This document shows positions 27,364 to 37,435 of a stretch of DNA of 64,000 nt, piece after piece (positions within the stretch are counted from its first letter, which is position 1; every line of letters begins with the position of its first letter). The stretch is from Saprospiraceae bacterium (lineage in GTDB: Bacteria; Bacteroidota; Bacteroidia; Chitinophagales; Saprospiraceae). The stretch lies in NCBI GenBank assembly GCA_016713025.1, contig JADJPZ010000004.1, positions 2,480,001 to 2,544,000 of the forward strand. Reading direction: 5' to 3'. The notes beneath the pieces were generated by a model. The model searched no databases. It was not told the origin of the DNA and saw only the letters and a list, made by a program, of their open reading frames with translations. Both the position numbers and the translations under genes were made by a program.

Positions 27364-28389
27364 TCAGGCTTTCTTCAAAGTAAACCCAAACGTAGACCCT
27401 ATATCCGGGGTGGATCTGACATTGATAGTCTGATCATGAGCTTCTATGATATGCTTCACTATAGAAAGTCCCAGTCCTGACCCACCTTGTTTTCGGCTAC
27501 GGCTGGAATCCACTCTATAAAATCTGTCGAAAACATGTTTCAGATGTTTTTCATCTATGCCCAAGCCATTGTCTGAAACTTCAATTAAAATTTCAGACTC
27601 AGTATCATAAAAAGAAACCTTGGTGACACCGCCTTCCTTTCCATACTTTATAGAATTTACCAAAAGATTAGTAAGCACCTGTCTGATCGAATCTCTGTCA
27701 CCCATTACAAAATAAGGGTGAGAAGCACCCTCTTTAAATTTCAAACCTATTTTTTTCTTTTTTGCCATAGGTTTCAGATCTTTGAATATGTCATTGGTCA
27801 ACTGCCGTATGTCAAACTTTCGGAATTCCATCTGCATTTGACCTGATTCCAGCCTGGTGATGATTTCAAGGTCTTCCACAATATTTTGAAGCCTGACTGT
27901 ATTGTCCACAGCTCTTCTGAGATAATCTTTATTGATGCTTTCATCATACAATCCCCCATCCAATAGCGTATATAAGTATGCTTGAATTGAAAAAATCGGG
28001 GTCTTCAATTCATGTGATATGTTTCCCACATAATTTTTCCGATATTCTTCCAAAGACTTCAGCGTAGCAAGCTCCTTTTTTGTGGTTTCAGCCCATTCCA
28101 TCACTTTAGTGTTGACGTCTTCAAGGCTCTCCTTTGAGATATCTTCAGCAAACTTGTCTTTTTTTGCTTCATAGATCAGTTTATATATCAATTTGACTTT
28201 TCTGAATACATATCTCTCAATAAAAAACCGGACGATCAAAAAATTAAGGAAAATGATAGGGAGCAAAAACAGAATCAGCCATATAAAACTGAACCATCTG
28301 GTAAAAAGATAAATTATAACTACGTTGAATACAGAAACAACGACTGTAATAAGTATGGTAATTTGCCGTATTGTGATATTTTTATTCAC
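27364..28389 (-). CDS. PhoR-like sensor histidine kinase
   Basis: 341 residues: two membrane helices (about 9-29 and 34-53) with almost no periplasmic loop, a short linker, then a HisKA domain with phospho-acceptor H126 in NISHELKTP. A HATPase_c domain follows with N-box LTNLLVNSIKYG, G1 VSDNGLGID, F-box FDRFYRVD and G2 GGSGLGLSIV. The tiny extracytoplasmic loop suggests sensing within the membrane or through partner proteins, as in PhoR. It is encoded 2 bases downstream of its response regulator. Confidence 0.95.
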   Translation of the reverse strand: MNKNITIRQITILITVVVSVFNVVIIYLFTRWFSFIWLILFLLPIIFLNFLIVRFFIERYVFRKVKLIYKLIYEAKKDKFAEDISKESLEDVNTKVMEWAETTKKELATLKSLEEYRKNYVGNISHELKTPIFSIQAYLYTLLDGGLYDESINKDYLRRAVDNTVRLQNIVEDLEIITRLESGQMQMEFRKFDIRQLTNDIFKDLKPMAKKKKIGLKFKEGASHPYFVMGDRDSIRQVLTNLLVNSIKYGKEGGVTKVSFYDTESEILIEVSDNGLGIDEKHLKHVFDRFYRVDSSRSRKQGGSGLGLSIVKHIIEAHDQTINVRSTPDIGSTFGFTLKKA

Positions 28390-28391
28390 TT

Positions 28392-29081
28392 TCAGAATTC
28401 AAACTTATAACCTACACCTTTCATTGTAAAAATGTAATCTTCACCTATTTTTTCGCGCAATTTTCTTATATGTACATCTATAGTTCTGTCACCCACTATG
28501 ACATCATTTCCCCACACTTTAGCAAGTATTTCTGTCCTTTTAAATACTTTTCCGGGTTTGGATGAAAGCAATGCGAGCAATTCAAATTCCTTTTTTGCCA
28601 GCCCTACATCTTTATTTCTAATAGAAACTTTAAACTGTTCATAATCTATTTCAAGTTCACCAAAGATGTTAATTTTATTTGAAGTTTCTATCCCTGATGA
28701 TTGTGCTTTCCTTCTCAGTAATGCATTAATTCTGGATTTTAAAACATTGGGTTTGATGGGTTTATTTATAAAATCATCACCTCCGGAATCCAAAGCAGTG
28801 ATCTGAGTAAATGCCTCGCTGCGGGCAGTAAGAAAAGCGATCAATGTGTCTTTAAACCTGACTTCAGCCCTCAATTTCTGACATACTTCTATACCATCCA
28901 TACCTGGCATCATGATATCAAGTATGATCAGATCAGGATTGAATACATCCGCAATACCCAACGCAGCAATACCATCATTGGCCAACCTGACTTCATATCC
29001 TTCCTTTTCAAGATTGTATCTTAGAATTTCCAGAATATCCTCCTCATCATCTACTACAAGAATTTTATAGCCTGTTGACAT
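28392..29081 (-). CDS. OmpR/PhoB-family response regulator
   Basis: 229 residues. The receiver domain has acidic pair D11-D12, phospho-acceptor D55 in LIILDIMMPG and the conserved Lys in FINKPIKP. The winged-helix output domain has the recognition segment RTIDVHIRKLREKIG. It is first in a two-gene operon with the histidine kinase. The pairing resembles PhoB/PhoR, but no phosphate genes are adjacent, so its regulon cannot be named from context. Confidence 0.95.
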   Translation of the reverse strand: MSTGYKILVVDDEEDILEILRYNLEKEGYEVRLANDGIAALGIADVFNPDLIILDIMMPGMDGIEVCQKLRAEVRFKDTLIAFLTARSEAFTQITALDSGGDDFINKPIKPNVLKSRINALLRRKAQSSGIETSNKINIFGELEIDYEQFKVSIRNKDVGLAKKEFELLALLSSKPGKVFKRTEILAKVWGNDVIVGDRTIDVHIRKLREKIGEDYIFTMKGVGYKFEF

Positions 29082-29297
29082 ATGTTTGATTTAGAGAGGC
29101 AAAAGTACTTATTGCCCAAGATTAAGCCACAAATCTAATATTATTTTAATGTTAAGAATCACAACACTCAAACTAATATTCTTGAGTATATTCAAATAAT
29201 ATATTTCTTGGTTTTATTGGTTAAAACATGTTCTGCCTATTGAATTTATTTCTATATTTGGGTCGTTTTAATAACTTACCAATAAAAAAAACAGATT

Positions 29298-30044
29298 ATG
29301 TCAAATTCATTTTTTAGTTCAAAAAACCCGATCCTGAATGAAGATAAACTTAAATCACTGCAAACTTCGCAGGATTCCCTCACCGACAGGTCAGATGTAA
29401 TGACCATTTCCGGGGCTATCAATAAAACACTCATTCTGTTTGTTATATTACTGATATCCAGCGCATTAAGTTTCATGATGCCTACAATGTTCATGCTGAT
29501 AGTAGGTATTGTAGGTGGCCTTATAGCTGTGTTAGTGGCAAGCTTCAAGCCACATACATCGGCGATCGCAGCACCCGTTTATGCTGGTTTTGAAGGAATG
29601 GCTTTGGGCACCATCTCAGCGATGTATGCAGGTATGATGGATGGCATTATTTTACAGGCGGTATGCCTTACTTTTGGTACTTTATTGTCGATGTTGGTAT
29701 TGTATAAATCTGGGCTCATCACTGTTACTGAAAAATTTCGAGCAGGCGTTATGATGGCTACCGGTGCTATTTTTTTTGTTTATTTAATCAGTTTTATAGG
29801 TAGCTTTTTTGGATGGAATATGCCAATGTTGCATTCCAATGGTATGTTGGGTATCGGCATTAGCCTTGCTATCATTGCAGTGGCGGCTATGAATCTACTC
29901 TTAGACTTTGACAATTTTGATAAGGCTGCCGAATCAAATGCTCCAAAATATATGGAATGGTTCTGTGGCTTGTCTCTCATGGTTACACTCGTGTGGCTGT
30001 ATCTTGAGTTTTTACGACTTTTGTCAAAATTAAACAGAGATTAG
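29298..30044 (+). CDS. Bax-inhibitor-1/YccA-family membrane protein
   Basis: 248 residues with a polar N-terminus of ~40 residues, then seven membrane helices with the BI-1 features GFEGMALGTISAMYAG and a late acidic helix containing LDFDNFDKAAE. The family includes pH-sensitive calcium-leak channels and interactors of FtsH. The long variant with a Ser/Asn-rich N-terminus is common in Bacteroidota. TATATTTG at 29253-29260 is a suitable -7 element 37 bases upstream of the ATG. The gene diverges from the two-component operon. Confidence 0.9.
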   Translation: MSNSFFSSKNPILNEDKLKSLQTSQDSLTDRSDVMTISGAINKTLILFVILLISSALSFMMPTMFMLIVGIVGGLIAVLVASFKPHTSAIAAPVYAGFEGMALGTISAMYAGMMDGIILQAVCLTFGTLLSMLVLYKSGLITVTEKFRAGVMMATGAIFFVYLISFIGSFFGWNMPMLHSNGMLGIGISLAIIAVAAMNLLLDFDNFDKAAESNAPKYMEWFCGLSLMVTLVWLYLEFLRLLSKLNRD

Positions 30045-30139
30045 CACTCTTTCAGAATATAAATGTGAAAGTACCTCCAGAAGTCAACCCCATTGATTTA
30101 TTATAAGAATCTTTAGGGTGAATCAAGATTAAGTAAATC

Positions 30140-30601
30140 TCATTTTACTTTGATAATACTGATAATTTGATTGACTTTATCAACGTATGGGTGAAGATAT
30201 GTAGGTAATTCATCTTTATCCTGGTCTATTGAAAAATTCCATGATTTTTTGGCATTTGAATATTGCAGTATCAACGCTCCCTGATCTCTGCAATCAGGGC
30301 ATCCGAATGTGGTATCCGGCATGGTTAATAGTTCTGAAGGGAACAATTCCCATAATTCCCGGGCTTTTATAAATTCGGAATTTTCCAGCTCTACATATTT
30401 ATGTTTACCTTGCTTTCTTTCATTGGCATAAATATCAAAATACAATGAAGTATCAGTAAGCTTAAATACCTTAACGCAATCAGGCCCAATACACTCTCCG
30501 TAGCTATGACCAAAAATTATAAAATTTTCATTCTGATTTTCTTCTTTTGAACATGCCGTTAAAACCAGCATTAACACAAAGTAAAAGACCTTATTTTTCA
30601 T
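30140..30601 (-). CDS. Lipoprotein of unknown function
   Basis: 153 residues with lipobox LVLTAC at the end of the signal peptide. The mature protein has two cysteine pairs, GECIGPDC and CPDC, which could form disulfides or bind a metal. The segment around GPDCVKVFKLTD recalls small Bacteroidota lipoproteins of unknown role. It converges with the Bax-inhibitor gene and has no operon partner. Confidence 0.75.
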   Translation of the reverse strand: MKNKVFYFVLMLVLTACSKEENQNENFIIFGHSYGECIGPDCVKVFKLTDTSLYFDIYANERKQGKHKYVELENSEFIKARELWELFPSELLTMPDTTFGCPDCRDQGALILQYSNAKKSWNFSIDQDKDELPTYLHPYVDKVNQIISIIKVK

Positions 30602-30754
30602 AACTACTGTACATTTTAATAAAATGATTTATATTTTAAAAGAGGCAAATAACCGAGTTACAGTTGGTAATTTTAATAAAATAATTATTTTTAGTCATTC
30701 AATTTCTATAACATTTGATTTATATTTCATTTCTTGTGTACAAATTTTAAAGTT

Positions 30755-31486
30755 ATGCATAGAGAGATCAGATCGTGGTATAGCCCTACCCTCAACAGGA
30801 ATATGGAAATTGTCGAATACGGACATTTTGGCCCTGTAATCCTTCTTTTACCGACAGCAGCAGCAGATTATCTTGAGTATGAACGTTTTCTTATGATTGA
30901 TGTCATAGCAAAGTATATCGATAGCGGCAAAGTTAAGGTTTATTCTATCAACTCCATCAATAGTGAAAGTTGGCTCAACAATAAACTTGATGGCAGGACC
31001 AAAGTATTGAGACACAATGCATTCAACCAATATGTATACAACGAGGTTGTTCCGTTTATCAAAGGAAGAACATCATTGGATACGCCGATTTATACATGCG
31101 GCTCTTCATTTGGAGCTCTACATGCTGCAAATTTATTTTTCAAAAACCCCTGGGCGATCAGAGGGTGTATATCCATGTCTGGTTTATATGATTTGGGATA
31201 TTACACAAAAAGTTATTGGGATCATGATTGTTACTGGAATAGTCCGATGCACTTTTTAAAAGACCTTCAGGACGAAAACCACCTAAACGCAATCAGAAGT
31301 TCGCAGCATATACACATCATGACAGGATCGGGAGATTATGAAGATCCGAGTGGGTCCAGATACTTATCTGGCTTACTCCACCATAGGCATGTACCGCATC
31401 ATCTGGATGTGTGGGGCTATGATATCAAACACGATTGGCCTACATGGCGAGCTATGTTGCCTTATATTCTGGAAACAAAATTTTAA
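30755..31486 (+). CDS. Esterase D/alpha-beta hydrolase family protein
   Basis: 243 residues from the ATG at 30755 (MHREIRSWYSP). A TTG eight codons earlier is also in frame but less likely. The nucleophile elbow CGSSFGALHA, the SGLYDLG segment, the acid region GSGDYEDP, and the late His in YDIKHDWPTWR fit a putative-esterase (PF00756-like) fold. It is cytoplasmic by the absence of a signal peptide. Such proteins hydrolyse carboxylic esters of unknown substrate. It lies 102 bases before glmM on the same strand. Confidence 0.85.
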   Translation: MHREIRSWYSPTLNRNMEIVEYGHFGPVILLLPTAAADYLEYERFLMIDVIAKYIDSGKVKVYSINSINSESWLNNKLDGRTKVLRHNAFNQYVYNEVVPFIKGRTSLDTPIYTCGSSFGALHAANLFFKNPWAIRGCISMSGLYDLGYYTKSYWDHDCYWNSPMHFLKDLQDENHLNAIRSSQHIHIMTGSGDYEDPSGSRYLSGLLHHRHVPHHLDVWGYDIKHDWPTWRAMLPYILETKF

Positions 31487-31588
31487 TCTTTTATTTGTAC
31501 CTTCGATACCTGATTTTTAATACCATTCAAGATGGATGTTATTAAAAGTTTTTAACTTACTTTTGTGGTTTCATAAAATGAGTTAAGA

Positions 31589-32953
31589 GTGACTTTAATT
31601 AAATCTATTTCCGGTATCAGAGGTACCATTGGTGGTAAACCAGGTGACAATCTAACCCCGGTTGACGTTGTAGAATGTACTGCAGGATTTGGTACCTGGA
31701 TGAAAAGGCGTGGTCTGTCACCAAAAGTTGTAGTAGGCAGAGATGGAAGAATAAGCGGAAATATGGTGAGCCAGCTGGCTATCCAAACCCTGATTGCTAT
31801 GGGTATCGATGTAGTTGACACGGGACTTTCTACCACCCCGACAGTGGAAATGATGGTCCCCAGATTATCCGCAGGTGCAGGTATCATCTTTACAGCAAGC
31901 CACAACCCCAAAGAATGGAACGCCCTGAAATTCCTTAACCACCAAGGAGAATTTATCTCCGCTCAAGATGGTGAAGAAATCATTGACATAATAAAATCAG
32001 GTGATCTTACCTTTGCAAGTGTAGATTATTTGGGAAATTACTCCAAAGTAGATGATGCCATCGAGTATCATATCAGCAAAATATTAGAATACAAATTTGT
32101 CAATATTGAAGCCATAAAGTCAGCTGATTTGCATGTAGTAGTCGATTGCATCAATTCAACGGGAGCCATTTCCGTACCTCCCTTGCTTGATGCCCTCGGT
32201 GTCAGATATACACTTATAAATCATGACGATTTTGGAAATTTTGCACACAACCCCGAGCCATTACCCAAACATTTGGAAGAATTATCAGGCACTGTAGTCC
32301 GGACGAAAGCCCATGCAGGTATATCTATCGATCCTGATGTAGACAGGCTGGCGTTTGTCTGTGAAGATGGGAGTATGTTTGGTGAAGAATATACCCTGGT
32401 AGCCATAGCTGACTATATACTCAGCAAAGAAGCCGGTAATACAGTTTCCAATCTTTCATCAACACGTGCTTTGTCTGATGTCACCATAAACCGGGGCGGC
32501 AAATATTTTGCTTCTGAAGTCGGAGAGGTAAATGTAGTCACAGCAATGAAAAGTTCAAATGCCGTCATTGGTGGTGAAGGTAACGGTGGTGTCATAGTAC
32601 CTGACCTTCATTATGGTCGCGACGCTTTGGCAGGAATAGCGATTTTTTTATCTCTGCTTGCAGAAAAGAATATGGCTGTGTCAGCATTAAAAGCTACTTA
32701 CCCTATGTATGAAATCATCAAAGATAAGGTTGATCTGACTGCTTCAACAGATGTAGATGCCTTGTACAAGAAACTAAAAAAAGAATTTAAAGCTGAAAAG
32801 CTCAATGATATAGATGGTTTAAAAATTGATTTTGCCGAAGGATGGGTTCATATGAGAAAGTCAAATACTGAACCTATCATCAGAATCTATGCTGAGTCAC
32901 ATGACATCACCACGGCTGAAAAGTTAATTCAAAAAGTAAAAGTATTATTATAA
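31589..32953 (+). CDS. glmM: Phosphoglucosamine mutase
   Basis: 454 residues starting with GTG. The catalytic serine loop is FTASHNPKEWNALK (Ser ~104), the metal loop DPDVDRLAF (~247), the sugar-binding loop GGEGNGGV and the C-terminal phosphate loop RKSNTEPIIRIYAES. All four active-site elements of the alpha-D-phosphohexomutases are intact. GlmM makes glucosamine-1-phosphate for UDP-GlcNAc, the precursor of peptidoglycan and lipid A. Archaea-like GlmM/phosphomannomutases of Bacteroidota share this length. A TACTTTTG element at 31558-31565 is a plausible promoter. Only 2 bases separate it from the aminotransferase gene. Confidence 0.88.
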   Translation: MTLIKSISGIRGTIGGKPGDNLTPVDVVECTAGFGTWMKRRGLSPKVVVGRDGRISGNMVSQLAIQTLIAMGIDVVDTGLSTTPTVEMMVPRLSAGAGIIFTASHNPKEWNALKFLNHQGEFISAQDGEEIIDIIKSGDLTFASVDYLGNYSKVDDAIEYHISKILEYKFVNIEAIKSADLHVVVDCINSTGAISVPPLLDALGVRYTLINHDDFGNFAHNPEPLPKHLEELSGTVVRTKAHAGISIDPDVDRLAFVCEDGSMFGEEYTLVAIADYILSKEAGNTVSNLSSTRALSDVTINRGGKYFASEVGEVNVVTAMKSSNAVIGGEGNGGVIVPDLHYGRDALAGIAIFLSLLAEKNMAVSALKATYPMYEIIKDKVDLTASTDVDALYKKLKKEFKAEKLNDIDGLKIDFAEGWVHMRKSNTEPIIRIYAESHDITTAEKLIQKVKVLL

Positions 32954-32955
32954 AT

Positions 32956-34433
32956 ATGCATCATCAACATACTTTAAGGGACCACTTTGCTCAGTTCATA
33001 CAGAATATCATAGGTCATGATGCAAAATTTGAAACGCCCTATGGTGTAAAAAAATCATATATGCAGACTGGACAGCAAGCGGTCGTATGTATCAACCTAT
33101 AGAAGATGTCATAAACAATAAAATCTACCCTTTTGTAGCCAATACACACACTGAAACCAATGTCACGGGTTCTACTATGACTTTGGCGTATAAAAGATCT
33201 AAGGAAATCATCAAAGCTCATGTCAATGCCATAGATGGAGATATCTTGATATCTTCCAACTCCGGTATGACTGGTGTGGTGAATAAGCTGCAACGTATCA
33301 TCGGCATCAAACTCCATGAAAAATTTCAGGGTAGGATTTCACTAGAAGAAGACGAACGTCCTGTGATATTTGTGACCCATATGGAACATCACTCCAATCA
33401 AACTTCCTGGATTGAAACCACCGGGGATGTGGTAGTCATAGGAGCCACTGCGGATGGGTTAGTTGACTTGAATAGTTTTGCACTCTTGCTTGAAAAATAT
33501 AAAAACAGAAAACTCAAAATTGCCGCTGTGACATCTTGCTCAAATGTGACAGGAATTTTCACCCCTTATCACAATATGGCTGGAATGATACACAAGGCAG
33601 GAGGTTATTGTTTTGTAGATTTCGCCTGTTCAGCACCTTACATTGATATAGATATGCATCCGGCAAATCCTAATGAGTATCTGGATGCTATTTATTTTTC
33701 ACCTCACAAATTTCTCGGTGGGCCCGGCAGCAGTGGAATAGTGATTTTTAACCAAAAACTGTATAATAACAAAATCCCTGACAACCCTGGTGGCGGCACA
33801 GTAGACTGGACAAACCCCTGGGGTGAACATAAATATCATGATGAGATCGAAGCCAGAGAAGATGGTGGTACTCCGGCATTTCTTCAAACTATCAGAGTAG
33901 CACTTTGTATCCGGCTCAAAGAAAAAATGGGCGTGCGAAATATCCTGGACCGAGAACATGAACTTCTGGATAAAATATGGAAAAAGTTCTCCACCATTCC
34001 TAATCTCAGAGTCCTTGCGGACCATCACAAAAACAGATTGGGTGTCATATCCTTCTATATCGACAATCTTCATTTTAACCTGGCGGTGAAGCTGCTCAAT
34101 GACAGATTTGGAATACAGATGCGCGGTGGATGCTCCTGCGCGGGTACATATGGGCATTATCTCCTTGAGGTATCCCATGAAAAGTCAAAAATCCTTACAG
34201 ACGAGATTTCAAAAGGATTTCTGGCAAATAAACCCGGATGGATCAGGATGTCTATACACCCCACTACTACAAATGATGAGATGGACTTTATCCTGAATGC
34301 TTTGGAACAATTGTGTCTGCATCATCAAGAGTGGATGGAGGATTACGTCTACGATCCGCATACCAATGAATTTAATCACAAAAGCGGTATGTTTACTGAA
34401 AACCTTATTGTTGACCAGTGGTTTGATGACTAA
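32956..34433 (+). CDS. Class-V aminotransferase / cysteine-desulfurase-like enzyme (frameshifted)
   Basis: About 492 residues if read from the ATG at 32956 through a -1 shift in a run of seven A (33048-33054). The upstream frame encodes MHHQHTLRDHFAQFIQN and on to YGVKK. Adding one A joins it to IIYADWTASGRMYQP, the expected start of the PLP fold. The body has ANTHTETNVTG, the PLP-lysine motif YFSPHKFLGGPGSSG and the mobile-loop GGCSCAGTYGHY, whose Cys matches the persulfide position of desulfurases. PLP-dependent C-S lyase activity is plausible, and the substrate is unknown. It follows glmM by 2 bases. The shift is probably an assembly error rather than a dead gene. Confidence 0.85.
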
Positions 34434-34480
34434 CCCAATGGCCTTTTTTGTATAAAACATAAGAGAATGAGAGATGGTAT

Positions 34481-34510
34481 TATACTCTATTGATGGCATC
34501 TTAGAGTATA
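34481..34510. repeat. Perfect 9-bp inverted repeat with a 12-base spacer
   Basis: TATACTCTA at 34481 and TAGAGTATA at 34502. The right arm overlaps the terminus of the family-B element that follows. It may be a terminator-like hairpin for the aminotransferase gene or the abutting ends of two element copies. Confidence 0.5.
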
Positions 34511-34626
34511 TTTAAATTTTTATTGCCTTAAAATCAATGCATTATGAACCTGACTTCAAAATAATAGTCTTTATTAGTACACTAAATGCGTTGATGATTT
34601 TATTGCCAGAACCATAATCTCTTGAT
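34504..34626 (-). mobile_element. Partial copy of small element family B
   Basis: It begins GAGTATATTTAAATTTTTATTGCC after a TTA and matches, in reverse orientation, the complete 153-bp element at 47986-48138 up to CATAATCTCTTGAT. The shared internal blocks include TTATGAACCTGACTTCAAAATAA and CACTAAATGCGTTGAT. The opposite end is not recognisable; a weak candidate is ATATATACTC near 34729. It carries no coding sequence and occupies most of the 338-base gap before the glycosyltransferase gene. Confidence 0.65.
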
Positions 34627-34771
34627 GATTTTATTGTATTTGAAGCTCTCCCTACGAATCTCATTTTAGATATTTAGGTTAAAACTTAATCTGAGATATA
34701 TTTTTTCGAATAATATGAAATTAAAGCCATATATACTCTATTTTTGCATTGTCTAAAAAAATCGAGGAATT

Positions 34772-35908
34772 TTGAGTAAAATTATCATTATTGGTCCGGC
34801 TCATCCACTCAGAGGTGGGCTGGCTACTTTCAATGAAAGACTTGCAAGACAGTTTTTATCAGAAGGTCATGAGGTGGTAATATACACCTTTTCATTACAG
34901 TATCCTGATTTTTTGTTTCCCGGCAAAACACAGTACTCAACCAGTCCTCCACCAGCAGATATTGTAATAAAACCCATCATCAACTCAGTAAATCCAATTA
35001 ACTGGGTATCATCGGGTCTGAAAATAAAAAATGAAAACGCCGATATTGTAATTATCAGATATTGGCTACCCTTTATGGCTCCTTGCTTGGGCAGTATCAT
35101 ACGATTGATCAAAAGGAACAAAAAGAGCGTAATCATAGGTCTGATCGACAATGCTTTGCCACACGAAAAAAGACCCGGAGATAAAATTTTCACAAGCTAT
35201 CTGACAAAAGGATTAGATGGCTTTGTTACAATGAGTGCTCATGTCCGCAATGACCTGCTGCAATTTACAAAATCTCCGATTCACCTTGTTCAACATCCTT
35301 TGTATGATAATTTTGGCTTAAAAATTAAAAAGGATGAAGCAAGAAAAAGCCTTGGTATTCCTGAAAAGGGATTTGTTTTTCTATTTTTTGGCTTTATAAG
35401 AAAATACAAAGGTCTTGATCTCCTGATTGAAGCCTTTGAGAAAATGAATCCGACCAATGATACTCAGCTTGTCATAGCCGGAGAGTTTTATGCCGGAGAA
35501 GAAGCATTGTTGTCCCAACTGAAAAACTCTCGGGTAAACCATCAAATACATCAACACACCCGATTTATAAATGATGAAGACGTAGTCAAATACTTCAGTG
35601 CCAGTGATTGTGTTGTTCAGCCCTACAGGAATGCTACCCAAAGTGGAGTAACGCCTCTTGCATATCATTTTGAAGTACCTATGATTGTCACGAATGTAGG
35701 AGCACTGCCTGACCTCGTACCAGACACATTAGGTAAGGTTTGTGAGCCTGACGCTGACTCCATTGCTCAAGCTATGCAAAGTATGCTGACTTTCGATATT
35801 GCAAGTTTTGAAAGTGCTATCAAGGTAGAAAAACAAAAACTGAGCTGGAAAAAACTGACAACAACATTTTTTGAAGTGGCTAATGGCCTCAAATCTAAAA
35901 ATAATTAA
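34772..35908 (+). CDS. GT4-family glycosyltransferase
   Basis: 378 residues from a TTG start. The N-terminal Rossmann half has GPAHPLRGGLATFNERLARQ. The C-terminal half has the GT4 fold with FLFFGFIRKYKGLDLLIEAF and the donor-site region with SDCVVQPYRNATQSGVTPLAY and a Glu in FEVPMIVTNVGALPDLV. It is a cytoplasmic retaining transferase that probably builds a surface polysaccharide or glycan. It precedes the heptose-nucleotide genes by about 300 bases and may use their product, which is inference from position. Confidence 0.88.
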   Translation: MSKIIIIGPAHPLRGGLATFNERLARQFLSEGHEVVIYTFSLQYPDFLFPGKTQYSTSPPPADIVIKPIINSVNPINWVSSGLKIKNENADIVIIRYWLPFMAPCLGSIIRLIKRNKKSVIIGLIDNALPHEKRPGDKIFTSYLTKGLDGFVTMSAHVRNDLLQFTKSPIHLVQHPLYDNFGLKIKKDEARKSLGIPEKGFVFLFFGFIRKYKGLDLLIEAFEKMNPTNDTQLVIAGEFYAGEEALLSQLKNSRVNHQIHQHTRFINDEDVVKYFSASDCVVQPYRNATQSGVTPLAYHFEVPMIVTNVGALPDLVPDTLGKVCEPDADSIAQAMQSMLTFDIASFESAIKVEKQKLSWKKLTTTFFEVANGLKSKNN

Positions 35909-35947
35909 ATAACATATTTTCAAACCTTATGATATAAATATGAGATA

Positions 35948-36049
35948 CTATGTCGTTTAGATAAGCAATTTTTCTTTGTTTTTACCCAATCTAAATCTTT
36001 CCCTTAAATGTGAAAGACTTCATAAAGAGGACTTAACTAAACGACATTG
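35948..36049 (-). mobile_element. Small element family A, copy 1 (102 bp) with 10-bp target duplication
   Basis: Terminal inverted repeats CTATGTCGTTTAG and CTAAACGACATTG. The flanks 35938-35947 and 36050-36059 are identical (ATATGAGATA), a perfect 10-bp target duplication. In reverse complement it aligns over its whole length with the copy at 57963-58074 (shared TATGAAGTC, AAGGGAA and GGGTAAAAACAA blocks). It is non-coding, so it must be mobilised in trans by a transposase not in this window. Confidence 0.9.
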
Positions 36050-36206
36050 ATATGAGATACCTGAATGAATAACTGAAAACCGCAGAACAGACCTGAATAC
36101 AAACATGAATGATAAAACATAGGGTGTTCTGTTTTGTAAGGATTTCTTAGCAATTAATGGATTTCACAATTTATACCAATTCAACAATTTATCAATATTA
36201 AGACAT

Positions 36207-37244
36207 ATGAATAAAATTTATAGGAGCAGGGCACCTTTGAGACTTGGTCTAGCAGGAGGAGGTACTGATGTAAGCCCGTATAGTGATATATATGGAGGTG
36301 CTATACTTAATGCCACGATTTCACTTTTTGCATATGTAGATATCGAAAAAAATGATACAAAAACCATCATTTTTGAAGCCAAGGACTTTGAAACACTGGA
36401 AAAATATGAAGTCGGAGAAACTATCAACCCTGACGGCCAATTAAATCTGTTGAAAGGAGTATATTTACGTATCATGAAGGACTACCCTTTTGAACATAAT
36501 GGCCTGAGAATAACAAGCTATGTTCAAGCACCTCCCGGGTCAGGTCTGGGTTCTTCTTCGACACTAGTTGTTGCATTGATAGGTGCTTTTGTTGAAATGC
36601 TAAAGTTGCCTCTGGGAGAATATGACATAGCACATTATGCTTATGAAATAGAAAGAATAGATCTGAAACTGGCAGGTGGAAAACAAGATCAGTACGCAGC
36701 AACGTTTGGTGGATTCAACTATATGGAGTTTTTTAAGGACGATAAAACCATAGTCAATCCCTTGCGGATAAAACCTGAATATATATACGAACTTGAAAAG
36801 AACATCGTTCTTTTTTATACATCCAAAAGTAGGGAGTCGGCAAGAATCATAGATGAACAAGTAGCTAATGTGAAATCTCAAAAACAGTCATCTATTGAGG
36901 CAATGCACCACATAAAAGAGCAGTCTGTGATGATGAAAGAAGCACTGCTCAAAGGGGAACTGAGCAAGATAGGTCAAATCTTTGATTTCGGTCATCTACA
37001 TAAAAAAAATATGGCAGCCAACATTTCCAATAGTTTTCTTGATGACATCTATGACAGTGCCATGAGTGCCGGAGCATCAGGAGGCAAAATCAGTGGTGCC
37101 GGAGGAGGTGGTTTTATGGCATTTTATTGTCCTGGTACTACGAGATATGATGTGATAGTAGCTCTTTCCAAGTTTGAAGGAAAATCTATCCCATTCTTAT
37201 TTACGGAAAGGGGATTGACCCATTGGACAGGTCAGAAATCATAA
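36207..37244 (+). CDS. hddA: GHMP kinase, D-glycero-alpha-D-manno-heptose 7-phosphate kinase-like
   Basis: 345 residues. The N-terminal motif is RAPLRLGLAGGGTDVSPYSD, the ATP-binding GHMP motif PPGSGLGSSSTLVVAL lies near residue 110, and the C-terminal glycine loop is GASGGKISGAGGGGF. These are typical of HddA and related sugar kinases. HddA phosphorylates C1 of heptose-7-phosphate on the route to GDP-D-glycero-alpha-D-manno-heptose. It lies upstream of GmhA and an HddC-like nucleotidyltransferase on the same strand, which supports the assignment over fucokinase or galactokinase. Confidence 0.88.
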   Translation: MNKIYRSRAPLRLGLAGGGTDVSPYSDIYGGAILNATISLFAYVDIEKNDTKTIIFEAKDFETLEKYEVGETINPDGQLNLLKGVYLRIMKDYPFEHNGLRITSYVQAPPGSGLGSSSTLVVALIGAFVEMLKLPLGEYDIAHYAYEIERIDLKLAGGKQDQYAATFGGFNYMEFFKDDKTIVNPLRIKPEYIYELEKNIVLFYTSKSRESARIIDEQVANVKSQKQSSIEAMHHIKEQSVMMKEALLKGELSKIGQIFDFGHLHKKNMAANISNSFLDDIYDSAMSAGASGGKISGAGGGGFMAFYCPGTTRYDVIVALSKFEGKSIPFLFTERGLTHWTGQKS

Positions 37245-37435
37245 AATTCTGAAATTCAATTTTGAAATCTTATTTGCCATTCGATTGTTTATAAAAATGG
37301 CAATATTTTTTACCAAGTGTTCATATGTCTTGACTGAAGAGTTTTTAGTTTTTTGCAACAGTATTTTTCTTTGAGTCTAAGGCTCTAAATAACAATTCAA
37401 CACAATATCTCTACTATTCAACAATATAAAACGGT

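Noticed and set aside
33699..34178. 159-codon minus-strand ORF
   Set aside because: It is antisense to the aminotransferase; the plus frame has all the conserved motifs.
34504..34771. tRNA or other RNA gene in the gap before the glycosyltransferase
   Set aside because: No cloverleaf or CCA end; the sequence is explained by the family-B element.
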